Source: an uncultured Amphritea sp. (GTDB taxonomy: Bacteria; Pseudomonadota; Gammaproteobacteria; Pseudomonadales; Balneatricaceae). Taken from it: a DNA stretch of 64,000 bases. Location of the stretch: assembly GCF_937127095.1 (NCBI RefSeq), contig NZ_CAKZLP010000060.1, positions 62,001-126,000 on the forward strand, written 5' to 3'. The translations under genes and the position numbers were made by a program. Position 1 is the first letter of the stretch. Every line of letters begins with the position of its first letter. This document shows positions 56,489 to 64,000 of the stretch, in pieces. Under the pieces are notes generated by a model. The model searched no databases. It was not told the DNA's origin and worked only from the letters and a program-made list of their open reading frames with translations.

Positions 56489-57805
56489 CTATAACGTCAT
56501 CTGCAACAGTTCAGCCAGATGCAGCGTCTTGCGCTCGGCATAGTGCAAGATCTGCGAGCGGCAGGAGAAACCATTGGCGATCACCAGCGCGTCCGGCTCG
56601 GCTGCCAGCGCCGGTTGCAACGACAGATTAAACATCTTTTCAGAATCCTGCTGATGCTCTTTTTCATAGGCAAAACTACCGCCACCGCCGCAGCAACTGG
56701 TATCGATAAACTCAAACTCAAGCTCCGGTATCAGTTTCAAGACTTTGCGCACGGACTTCATCGCGCCAACCGCTTTCTGGTGACAATGACCATGCACCAA
56801 CACCTTTTTCTCAATTGGTGTACGCTGTGGCAGGTTGAACCGTCCGGCGCTGATCTCCCGGGCGATAAACTCTTCAAACAGGTAAACATTTTTCGCCAGC
56901 GCAGTGGCGTTTTCATTCAGACCCAGCTGCAGGTATTCATCCCGCAGCATCAGTGCTGATGAAGGTTCCAGACCGATGATCGGCGTATTACTGGCAATAT
57001 ACGGGCTGAGTTCATCCAGCAACCGGGATGCTTGCTGGCGGGCCTGATCAATATTGCCCGATGAAAACCAGCTGCGTCCTTCAATCACACCACCCCGGGC
57101 ACCTAGAAAGCGCACATCATAACCCGCCCGGGCCATCACTTCCTGAGCGGCGATAAAGATCTCGGGGGAAAAGCCTCGGGATAAACTGTCTGTCAGCATC
57201 AGGACAGTGTTCTCTTTTATACCAACCACGTTGCCCGGTGTTACCTCGGCCAACCGATGGCGACTGGGCAGGGGCAGCGCTACTTTGGCGCTGATACCGA
57301 TAGCGCGTTCCAGCCAGCCACTAATGAGCGGACTGCGATTGCGTAAAGCAACGCCTGCGCGCAATAGATTGGGGAACCGGAGTAACAAAGGCAGGTTGGC
57401 AAATAACCGGTCCCGCAATTGATAGCCGCTACGATTGTCAGGTTGGGCCAGATATTCCGAGCGGATCGTCGCCAGATCCAGGCCACTTTCACACTCCCGT
57501 TTACACCCCTTACAGCCGACACAGGCACGCATCGCTTCATCTAACTGCTGCTTCTCTGCAGCGGTAATCTCATCATTCAGCAGCCGTTTTAGCAGCCGAC
57601 TTCGGCCGCCCGGAGAGAAGGCAGCATCCTGCCGCACCCGAAAGCTGGGGCACATCACGCTTTTTGTCACAGGCCTGAGGCACACCAGGCTGTTGATACA
57701 AACGGACACAGCTTTCGCAAAGTTTCCGCCGGTTTTGGGTATATCCGCGTAGGCATCGCCCAGCCCCGCGCTTTCATAATCTGACCAGTCTAAATTCGGT
57801 TTCAT
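56489..57805 (-). CDS. GlcF-like Fe-S oxidoreductase with CCG domains, NifA-regulated
   Basis: 438 aa. Similar to the C-terminal Fe-S half of FAD-linked oxidases: a first cluster in CINSLVCLRPV...MCPSF, a second ACVGCKGCKRECESG, then two CCG-type segments (DTSCCGGGGSFAYEK, HGHCHQKAVGAMKS). No FAD domain of its own. Neighbours: nifV operon on one side, draG on the other. A strong sigma-54 promoter and two NifA sites precede it, so it is likely expressed during fixation. Might pass electrons from a hydroxyacid dehydrogenase to a carrier. Confidence 0.85.
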   Translation of the reverse strand: MKPNLDWSDYESAGLGDAYADIPKTGGNFAKAVSVCINSLVCLRPVTKSVMCPSFRVRQDAAFSPGGRSRLLKRLLNDEITAAEKQQLDEAMRACVGCKGCKRECESGLDLATIRSEYLAQPDNRSGYQLRDRLFANLPLLLRFPNLLRAGVALRNRSPLISGWLERAIGISAKVALPLPSRHRLAEVTPGNVVGIKENTVLMLTDSLSRGFSPEIFIAAQEVMARAGYDVRFLGARGGVIEGRSWFSSGNIDQARQQASRLLDELSPYIASNTPIIGLEPSSALMLRDEYLQLGLNENATALAKNVYLFEEFIAREISAGRFNLPQRTPIEKKVLVHGHCHQKAVGAMKSVRKVLKLIPELEFEFIDTSCCGGGGSFAYEKEHQQDSEKMFNLSLQPALAAEPDALVIANGFSCRSQILHYAERKTLHLAELLQMTL

Positions 57806-57841
57806 AAATCGCTTTCTGTCAGGTGTTGATCATTGTCTGGT

Positions 57842-57857
57842 TGCAAAACATACGCCA
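57842..57857 (-). promoter_or_regulatory. sigma-54 promoter of the GlcF-like gene
   Basis: Minus strand TGGCGTATGTTTTGCA, full consensus match, 37 bp before the start. Confidence 0.88.
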
Positions 57858-57896
57858 GCAACAAAAACACAGCTAACTGATTGATCTGCATAACGT

Positions 57897-57912
57897 TGTC
57901 CGATGTGTAACA
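57897..57912. promoter_or_regulatory. NifA activator site 1 (GlcF-like)
   Basis: TGT-CCGATGTGTA-ACA, 40 bp upstream of the -24 element. Confidence 0.68.
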
Positions 57913-57943
57913 AAAATAGACCCCAGCCGGTACGTCAGAGGTT

Positions 57944-57959
57944 TGTCATGTTTATGACA
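57944..57959. promoter_or_regulatory. NifA activator site 2 (GlcF-like)
   Basis: TGT-CATGTTTATG-ACA, 47 bp from site 1; near-palindromic (TTGTCAT / ATGACAA). Confidence 0.72.
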
Positions 57960-58006
57960 ATCACACTTAGCCCGGCTTCTCTTATCAGCGCTTAACGGCG
58001 CATCGC

Positions 58007-58936
58007 TTAACTGATCAGCGTCGAGCTGAGCTTTGCTTCGGTTGTTTGTAGATAGAGCTGATCCGCCAGCGACAGCAAAAATGTTTTCTGATGTAGCAGG
58101 TCAAGCCAGGAGGGTCTGATACCGTTGACACCGTAATAAGCCCCGGCGATCTGACCACATACTGCGGCGGTGGTGTCCGCATCATCCCCCAGATTAGCCG
58201 CCATCAATACCGCATCGTCAAAGCTATCTGTGTGAAAAAAGCACCACAACGCCGCCTCAAGACAATCGATCACATAGCCGCTGCCTCTGATCTCAGCAAT
58301 CGGTTTTTGTAGAAACTCCTCGGTGGCGATCAGCCTGACTTTTTTGCTTTGCGGCAGATATCCCGCTGACGACATCAACATATTTTTATTGGCACCGCGA
58401 ATGCAGCGGGCAATGATGGCCGCGAAATAACAGCAGGCATCAATGCACTCCGGCGCACCATGGGTCGTGCGGGAAGCATCACTGACATAGCCCATCAAAT
58501 CCGGATGTTCGCTGTAATACAGCACCACCGGCGCCAGTCTCATCAGTGAACCATTACCGGCGGACATCGGATGGGTATCCCCACTGAAAGGCTCCGCCGA
58601 TGACTCAAACAGATGCAGCGCATTCGCCACTGTTGCGCCAATATCAAAACAGCGCCCGGTACTGCTGTGCAGCCCCTCTTTCCACCAGCGAGCGTAGCGC
58701 TGCATCTGATCCCGGGCGTCAAAACCGTTGCACTCAATCAGTGATTCCGCCAGACAGATCGCCATCGAGGTATCGTCGGTCCACTGCCCCGGTTGCAGAT
58801 AAAACGGGCCGCCACCGACCATATCGTCAATCGGCGTAAAACTGCCGGGAGGCTTAAACTCCAGCGTGGTACCGATCGCATCGCCTACCGCCAGCCCGAG
58901 CAAGCAGCCCTGATAACGCTCATTGAGTGAAACCAT
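58007..58936 (-). CDS. draG: DraG, ADP-ribosyl-dinitrogenase reductase hydrolase
   Basis: 309 aa of the ADP-ribosylglycohydrolase family: GLAVGDAIGTTLEF, QWTDDTSMAI and NLGDDADTTAAVCG give the dinuclear metal site. Removes ADP-ribose from NifH Arg101. Divergent from draT with an 87-bp shared interval lacking a clear sigma-54 element. Confidence 0.92.
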   Translation of the reverse strand: MVSLNERYQGCLLGLAVGDAIGTTLEFKPPGSFTPIDDMVGGGPFYLQPGQWTDDTSMAICLAESLIECNGFDARDQMQRYARWWKEGLHSSTGRCFDIGATVANALHLFESSAEPFSGDTHPMSAGNGSLMRLAPVVLYYSEHPDLMGYVSDASRTTHGAPECIDACCYFAAIIARCIRGANKNMLMSSAGYLPQSKKVRLIATEEFLQKPIAEIRGSGYVIDCLEAALWCFFHTDSFDDAVLMAANLGDDADTTAAVCGQIAGAYYGVNGIRPSWLDLLHQKTFLLSLADQLYLQTTEAKLSSTLIS

Positions 58937-59023
58937 TTTCTCTCCTTATTGACGCAGATCACCCGGCAAGTGACCATCACCCATATAATAGTGCGAAACG
59001 TGTCGATGAAGATTTAGCAGCGC

Positions 59024-59920
59024 ATGGCAGACTCACCCTTAGAACTGATCCAACATATAGCCCCTGGCGAACCGACACTGCCCGTTTACGCACGCCTGCC
59101 CGTTAACCATTGCAATTACCCTGCCATCATATTGGGCAGCCTGACATTTCAGCGCTATCCGGAGGCGATCTTTCTCGACAATATAGCGACGTTCCATCAA
59201 CCGCTGTTTAACCATTTGGATAGCATAGAAGTGACTGCTGACAGAGCCACTGCGTTTGAGACCTATATGCAGGCGTCGTTTCTGCTTTCTACCCCTGAAG
59301 AAGCGGGCTATCAGGCAACTGAACGGGCGTCTGACGCGGTAACCACAGTTCAACAAAACAACAAAAAAGCACGCCACAAGGCTGATTACCGACGATTATT
59401 GCGCGGCTGGCTGTTCGACTCCGACAGCCGTGAAGCGGCGGTGATGAAAGGCTGGGTAGAGTCCCGCTTTGGCTTACTGGCCCGCAACCACAAAGGCCCG
59501 CTGCGGGATTTCGAATCAGAGATCTACTTCAACTATACCCAGGAACGCAGTGCCGGTCTGTACAACACCAACAGCCTGGAAAGCCAGCTGGATCTGCTGT
59601 ACAGCTATTGCCAGTATGAACTACACCGACGTTTCCCTGAGCGCCGACACTACCAGCTCTATCGCGCCACCAATCGGTTGGATGAATACGACACCCTGTT
59701 TCAGGGGCCAAAAACCCGTTCAGCGGTGATTCTTAACAACCTGACATCCTTCAGCAGCAGCCTGGAACAGTGCGACAGTTTTGGCGACACCTTGCTGCAA
59801 TGCCAGGTACCCTTCAGTAAAATCCTGTTTTTCCCCGACCTGCTTCCCGGCGCATTCAGATGTGAGAGTGAATATATCGTGCTCGGCGGGCTGTATCAGG
59901 TCAGCAAGGTCGCGATTTAA
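59024..59920 (+). CDS. draT: DraT, NAD+-dinitrogenase reductase ADP-ribosyltransferase
   Basis: 298 aa; HYQLYRATNRLDEYDTLF (R motif), ILNNLTSFSSS (STS-like) and RCESEYIVLGG (E-x-E-type) form the R-S-E pattern of arginine ADP-ribosyltransferases. Modifies NifH to switch nitrogenase off with ammonium or darkness/energy stress. Confidence 0.93.
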   Translation: MADSPLELIQHIAPGEPTLPVYARLPVNHCNYPAIILGSLTFQRYPEAIFLDNIATFHQPLFNHLDSIEVTADRATAFETYMQASFLLSTPEEAGYQATERASDAVTTVQQNNKKARHKADYRRLLRGWLFDSDSREAAVMKGWVESRFGLLARNHKGPLRDFESEIYFNYTQERSAGLYNTNSLESQLDLLYSYCQYELHRRFPERRHYQLYRATNRLDEYDTLFQGPKTRSAVILNNLTSFSSSLEQCDSFGDTLLQCQVPFSKILFFPDLLPGAFRCESEYIVLGGLYQVSKVAI

Positions 59921-60098
59921 GTTATATCGGGTCTGATCTGACTTGAAAAAAACAAACCGGGAAGGGAGGAACGAGATCTAATCCGCCATGCAATAGATGC
60001 AATAAGTCATGAAAAAAGTGCTTAAATACTTTGCCAATGGCCAATTGAAAGGAGTTGCAGCCGCAGGCCCGCATTGAGCAATTTGTTATGTTTTATAT

Positions 60099-60130
60099 AT
60101 GCATTCCCACGCGGGAGCGTGGGAGCGAGA
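60099..60130. repeat. Solitary REP palindrome, right
   Basis: ATGCATTCCCACGCGGGAG then CGTGGGAGCGAGA, fourth copy of the family, in the 399-bp gap 59921-60319 that otherwise shows nothing clear except a half-REP-like GCATTCCCGCGAG at about 60190. Confidence 0.85.
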
Positions 60131-60319
60131 CAAGGTTATATCTACCCAGACCCTGTTCAAAAGAAAGTGCCCCTTGATCAGGGAAGGTTCGCATTCCCGC
60201 GAGCTTTATACCCACACTGACAACTAGTTTAGATACTAAACGTTTACCAAACTAAACAGTTATGCTTATATTCATTCTTAAACCACAACAATAATAGAGG
60301 TTACCCTCGGGGAATGTAT

Positions 60320-61879
60320 ATGTCGAAGAGGCTTCTGACTGCTGCGGCAGCGGTGCTGTTTATCGGTGCATGGTGTTTTCTGGCTTATCGGATTAACGGT
60401 GCCACGTCAGACAATAAGGATATAGCAAGCGGGTTTCTGATCAGCTCGGTTGGGTGGGGGGTATCACTGCTGCTTTGCGCAGCGATCTGGTTCAGAGAGC
60501 GACACGGCCTTCGGGTCCAGCCTGCCGTGGCGGCTATGGTCGGGCGGCTGGTCAGAAGCGATCTGACACCAGATGCCGAACGCGAGGATCCGGTCGAAGA
60601 TGAAACCGCGGCCGATCTGAGACAGGCTATCGACACGCTGAAGCATACCCTGACTCAGTTTTCCCATAACAGTGTTCTGCTGGCCCACTCCGCCCAGGGG
60701 CTTGACGCCAATCTGAACAATATTGACCGGGCCACGGATGAGATTGTCAATCAGCTGAACACTTCCGCTTCAGCCAGCGAGGAACTCTCGGCCGCGGCGG
60801 CCGAAGTGTCGATGAATTGCAAAAACGCAGAAGAAAACTCCTATGAAGCCAATGAAGTGGCGCTGCGGGGACAGACAATCATTCACCACACGATCGACAC
60901 GATGCACAAAACCACCGAGATCGTTGTGGATTCGGCGGGGGTTATTCGTAGACTGGGCGAGCGTTCCGGCGAGATAGGCCAGATTGTCGATCTCATCAGT
61001 AACATCGCCTCCCAGACCAATCTTTTAGCCCTTAACGCCGCGATAGAAGCAGCCAGAGCCGGTGATCAGGGGCGAGGCTTCGCCGTGGTATCCAGTGAAG
61101 TCAGGGATTTAGCAGAGAAGACCTCTGAGGCGACCAACAAGATCCGCCTGACGGTTGAAACCATGCAGCAGGAGCTCAATGACGCCGTGACAATGATGGA
61201 TCAGGGGGTGCTTATCACACAGAGCGGTACCGAGTCTGCGCAACAGTCCGAAACCGCCCTGAGCGATATATTGAGCCATATAGCCTCGCTGGTGAGTAAG
61301 ATCGAACAGATCACCGAAGCGTCCAGGCAAACCACAGCAACAACGGCAGAGCTGTCCAGTAGCCTGCATCAGGTAGCCAGACTGATGGATGAAACCTCCA
61401 GCAACGTCAACCATAACGGCCAGATCGTAGCGAGGCTATCAGGGTCAGCCAAAGAGATGAAACACCTGATCGGTCAGTTTCGACTGGTGAGCAAGGCGGA
61501 CGCCGAGGCGCTGGTGCATCGGGCTCACGATTACGCCCAGAAACATGGACGGGACAAGGCAATTACCGCCTTCAACGATCACGAAGATGATTTTGTGCAG
61601 GGCGAGCTCTACGTGCTGGTCCAGGATTTCAACGGCACTATGCTGGCCCATGGTGGCAATCCCGCGCTGGTCGGCAAGAATTTAGCCGAGGCCAGAGATG
61701 CCAGCGGTAAGCCGCTGTGTCCGCCATTGGTAGCGATTGCCCGGGAACAGGGCCAGGGCTGGTATAGCTACGCTTATCTGAATCCACACACCGGCAAAGA
61801 TGAACCTAAGCACACTTTTGTCCGGCGATTCGGTAACGATTGTTATATCGCCTGTGGCATTTATCAGCCGGAAGCCTGA
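60320..61879 (+). CDS. Methyl-accepting chemotaxis protein with C-terminal Cache-like domain
   Basis: 519 aa. Two membrane helices near the N-terminus (residues about 5-25 and 40-58) joined by only a short loop, the signalling hairpin ([20 protein letters not shown]), and after the signalling domain a C-terminal sensory domain of about 120 aa ([46 protein letters not shown]), similar to single-Cache-2 domains. That sensor lies inside the cell, an uncommon order. GGGGA lies 8 bases upstream of ATG 60320. Confidence 0.88.
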   Translation: MSKRLLTAAAAVLFIGAWCFLAYRINGATSDNKDIASGFLISSVGWGVSLLLCAAIWFRERHGLRVQPAVAAMVGRLVRSDLTPDAEREDPVEDETAADLRQAIDTLKHTLTQFSHNSVLLAHSAQGLDANLNNIDRATDEIVNQLNTSASASEELSAAAAEVSMNCKNAEENSYEANEVALRGQTIIHHTIDTMHKTTEIVVDSAGVIRRLGERSGEIGQIVDLISNIASQTNLLALNAAIEAARAGDQGRGFAVVSSEVRDLAEKTSEATNKIRLTVETMQQELNDAVTMMDQGVLITQSGTESAQQSETALSDILSHIASLVSKIEQITEASRQTTATTAELSSSLHQVARLMDETSSNVNHNGQIVARLSGSAKEMKHLIGQFRLVSKADAEALVHRAHDYAQKHGRDKAITAFNDHEDDFVQGELYVLVQDFNGTMLAHGGNPALVGKNLAEARDASGKPLCPPLVAIAREQGQGWYSYAYLNPHTGKDEPKHTFVRRFGNDCYIACGIYQPEA

Positions 61880-61956
61880 CACTGAGTGGAGGCATATGAC
61901 AGCGCATATCGCCTCCACATCAGTCATGCCTACTCAGCCAGCAGATATCGCAGGCT

Positions 61957-63252
61957 TTACACCTTCTCCTGACAATAGAAGCGACTGAGCACCTTCGCCA
62001 GACCGACCGGGTCATCGCTGCCTGCCAGTTCCCGAATCGAGTGCATCGCCAGTTGTGGCACCCCGATATCAACGGTTTTCACACCGAGATTGGCTGCGGT
62101 AATCGGGCCGATAGTGCTGCCACAGGCCATATCACTGCGCACCACAAAAGATTGCAGCGTCACATCTTCCTGTTGAGCAATATGACGGAACAGCGCAGCG
62201 GTTTCGCTATTGGAGGCGTAACGCTGGTTGGCATTAATCTTTATCACCGCACCGGCATTCATCCGCGGGCCATGATTACTATCATGCTTATCAGCGAAGT
62301 TTGGATGCACCGCATGAGCGTTATCCACCGATACCATCATTGAATTGGCGATCATCCGGTGACGGGACTCTGGATCAGGCAACAATCGTTCCAGCAGTTG
62401 CTTCAGCATCGGCCCCTGCGCTCCTGCAGCACTCATGCTGCCCACCTCTTCATGGTCATTACAGACCAGCAGCGTGTTCTGATCAGCGTTTGAATCGATC
62501 AATGCCTGCATGCCAATAAAACAGCTCAGTAGGTTATCCAGTCGGGCTGAGGCGAAAAACTCATTGTTCAGACCGATATAGGACGGTTTCTGCACATCAT
62601 AGAAAAATAGCTCGTAATCGAGAATCTCAGCGACATCATCGATATGCTTCGCTAACAGCTCATTTTTCAGTATCTCACGCAGTTCCGCTTTGCCATCACC
62701 CTGCAGCTGCGCCATCACTGGCGGCATCTCGGTTTGTGGATTAACGTTGCGGCCCTGATTGACTTCGCGGTCCAGGTGAATCGCCAGACTCGGAATGATC
62801 GCAACCGGGCGCTCAAAGTTAACCAGTTCACTGCGCATAGCGCCATCGGTACTGACATAACTGACCCGCCCGGCCAGCGACAGATCCCGGTCAAACCAGG
62901 GGTTTAACAACGCCCCGCCATACACCTCTACACCGAGACGCAGACAACCCTGACTAACGCTTTCAGGATTCGGCTTAACCTTGAGACAGGGGCTGTCGGT
63001 GTGAGCTCCCACCATACGAAAACCGGTATTGGCAAGATTAGCGCTGGAGGCCAGTGTCCAGGCAATAATCGACGACTCATTGCGAACGATAAAGTAGCGC
63101 CCACCCGGCCAGACATTCCAGACATTCTGTTCTTCCAGTTCGATAAAACCGGCTTCCTGCAACCGTCCACGCATCTCATACACCGCATGAAACGGAGTCG
63201 GTGACGCCGCCAGAAAATCAAATAGTTGCTTATTAAACTCTTGTTTTTGCAT
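61957..63252 (-). CDS. apeB: M18 family aminopeptidase (ApeB)
   Basis: 431 aa, M18 metallopeptidase: [49 protein letters not shown] and the C-terminal MHSIRELAG with metal-binding residues. Housekeeping peptidase. The start coincides with the stop of the FKBP gene. Confidence 0.93.
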   Translation of the reverse strand: MQKQEFNKQLFDFLAASPTPFHAVYEMRGRLQEAGFIELEEQNVWNVWPGGRYFIVRNESSIIAWTLASSANLANTGFRMVGAHTDSPCLKVKPNPESVSQGCLRLGVEVYGGALLNPWFDRDLSLAGRVSYVSTDGAMRSELVNFERPVAIIPSLAIHLDREVNQGRNVNPQTEMPPVMAQLQGDGKAELREILKNELLAKHIDDVAEILDYELFFYDVQKPSYIGLNNEFFASARLDNLLSCFIGMQALIDSNADQNTLLVCNDHEEVGSMSAAGAQGPMLKQLLERLLPDPESRHRMIANSMMVSVDNAHAVHPNFADKHDSNHGPRMNAGAVIKINANQRYASNSETAALFRHIAQQEDVTLQSFVVRSDMACGSTIGPITAANLGVKTVDIGVPQLAMHSIRELAGSDDPVGLAKVLSRFYCQEKV

Positions 63253-63782
63253 TATTGATCAGCCTTTTCCTGAGGCAGGATTTCTAACAACTCAATTTCA
63301 AAAATCAGTGCTGAGTTTGCCGGTACCATACCGCCGGGACTTCTCGCACCATAGCCTAATTCGGAAGGCAGATAGATCTTCCAACGTGCCCCCGGAGACA
63401 TTTGAAGCAGCGCCTCACGCCACCCTTTAATCACATCTCTGATGGGAAAAACGGGATTTTCCTCTGCACCAACAGAGCTTTCAAACTGCTCTCCGTTAAC
63501 TGTCCAGCCAGTGTAACTTACCCGCACCCGGTTGAGTATACCCGGCTTAGGGCCATCTGCCGCCTGCAAAACCTCATACTGTAAACCAGAGTCGGTCACC
63601 TCTACGCCATCGCGTTTGGCATTGTCCTGCAGAAACTGAGCGCCTGCTTTTTTGGTATCATCATTCAGCGCTTTATCCAGCAACTCCTGATGAAACTGTT
63701 TCTCCTCCTCTGTTTCCCCACACCCACTGGTTATGGTGACTAACAGCGACAAAACCAAAATTCCCAAAACTCGTATAACCAC
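63252..63782 (-). CDS. FKBP-type peptidyl-prolyl isomerase lipoprotein
   Basis: 176 aa. Signal peptide with lipobox LVTITSGCG (Cys21), an N-terminal dimerisation segment, then an FKBP domain ([52 protein letters not shown]). Predicted outer-membrane or periplasmic lipoprotein folding helper of FkpA/Mip type. GTG start at 63782; weak Shine-Dalgarno. Confidence 0.9.
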   Translation of the reverse strand: MVIRVLGILVLSLLVTITSGCGETEEEKQFHQELLDKALNDDTKKAGAQFLQDNAKRDGVEVTDSGLQYEVLQAADGPKPGILNRVRVSYTGWTVNGEQFESSVGAEENPVFPIRDVIKGWREALLQMSPGARWKIYLPSELGYGARSPGGMVPANSALIFEIELLEILPQEKADQ

Positions 63783-63943
63783 AGTAGGTTTACCCGCTTC
63801 AATTAATAAATATGAGATAAGCCGTTGATTTTACATCAGCACGCGACAAGACTACACTCAGATTTTCTGAGTTACGGAACCAAGCTGGTCATTTGTCTGT
63901 CTCAGAGTCTATATGTAGTAGCAAAACAGGAACATACAGCTTG

Positions 63944-64000
63944 ATGTATACACGTAACTTACGTCGATTGGTCGCCGCATCTTCTCTCGCATTAGGCCTG
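63944..64000 (+). CDS. Start of an exported protein (partial)
   Basis: Nineteen codons from ATG 63944 to the window end: MYTRNLRRLVAASSLALGL, a typical signal-peptide beginning with basic n-region and hydrophobic core. The mature protein is outside. AGGAA is about 14 bases upstream, so the start is moderately supported. Confidence 0.55.
   Translation, partial: MYTRNLRRLVAASSLALGL

Noticed and set aside
58937..59023. A sigma-54 promoter between draG and draT
   Set aside because: No GG-N10-GC element with acceptable flanks was found in the 87 bp.

Overview
The window is most of a large nitrogen-fixation (nif) region from a free-living, probably marine gammaproteobacterium. Gene order closely follows the major nif cluster of Azotobacter vinelandii and relatives (nifHDKTY-LRV, nifENX, Shethna ferredoxins, nifV-cysE-nifWZM-clpX, nifF), with a gammaproteobacterial NifL/NifA pair and an rnf1 operon. 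An Oceanospirillales-like source is an inference from overall protein character and is not proven here. The left edge cuts a nif-type IscA gene (nifU and nifS presumably lie just outside); the right edge is ordinary chromosome (M18 aminopeptidase, FKBP lipoprotein).

Layout. 1-6114 (-): IscA stub, two unrecognised nif ORFs, FeSI-type 2Fe-2S ferredoxin, FdxB, two NifX-associated proteins, nifX, nifN, nifE. 6319-12706 (-): LRV Fe-S protein, a small conserved ORF, nifY, nifT, nifK, nifD, nifH. 13226-14071 (+): a SIR2-like gene divergent from nifH. 14230-14842: REP repeats around a frameshifted RAYT transposase. 15035-15403 (-): FeSII (Shethna II) protective protein. 15597-21853 (-): a ten-gene nifB operon (nifB, fdxN, nifO, nifQ, nitroreductase-like, rhodanese, ankyrin, monothiol Grx, BolA, DUF3144). 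22281-23798: two small ORFs and an EAL phosphodiesterase. 24257-27481 (-): nifL-nifA. 27798-33180 (+): rnfABCDGEH. 33218-37594: accessory zone with an IS110/IS1111-type element, REP, a duplicated rnfH tail, cassette-like genes beside a group II intron remnant, a YghU-type GST and modular hairpin repeats. 37595-39520 (+): nifF, clpP, two small conserved genes. 39609-50370: benE with its XRE-cupin regulator, dodecin, rluF, a polymorphic-toxin/immunity-like locus, a possible phospholipid-headgroup set, a metallophosphoesterase. 50436-56008 (-): nifV-cysE-TPR-nifW-nifZ-nifM-clpX. 56489-59920: a GlcF-like Fe-S protein and draG/draT. 60320-64000: chemoreceptor, aminopeptidase, FKBP, and the start of one more gene.

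Regulation is readable directly. Ten sigma-54 type -24/-12 elements lie upstream of iscA, nifE, nifH, SIR2, FeSII, nifB, nifL, rnfA, nifF, nifV and the GlcF-like gene (eleven genes counting the last), nearly all with one to three TGT-N10-ACA NifA activator sites 60-150 bp further upstream. This puts three unexpected genes in the apparent NifA regulon: the SIR2-like protein, the GlcF-like Fe-S protein and the downstream members of the nifB operon. A perfect FNR/Anr box lies upstream of iscA.

How the genes work together: NifL/NifA sense redox and nitrogen status and switch on the operons; NifB, Q, E, N, X, V, O and the Fe-S carriers build FeMo-co; NifW, Z, M, T, Y, LRV and ClpX/ClpP support maturation and turnover; Rnf, NifF and the ferredoxins supply low-potential electrons; FeSII protects against oxygen; DraT/DraG switch NifH by ADP-ribosylation at Arg101.
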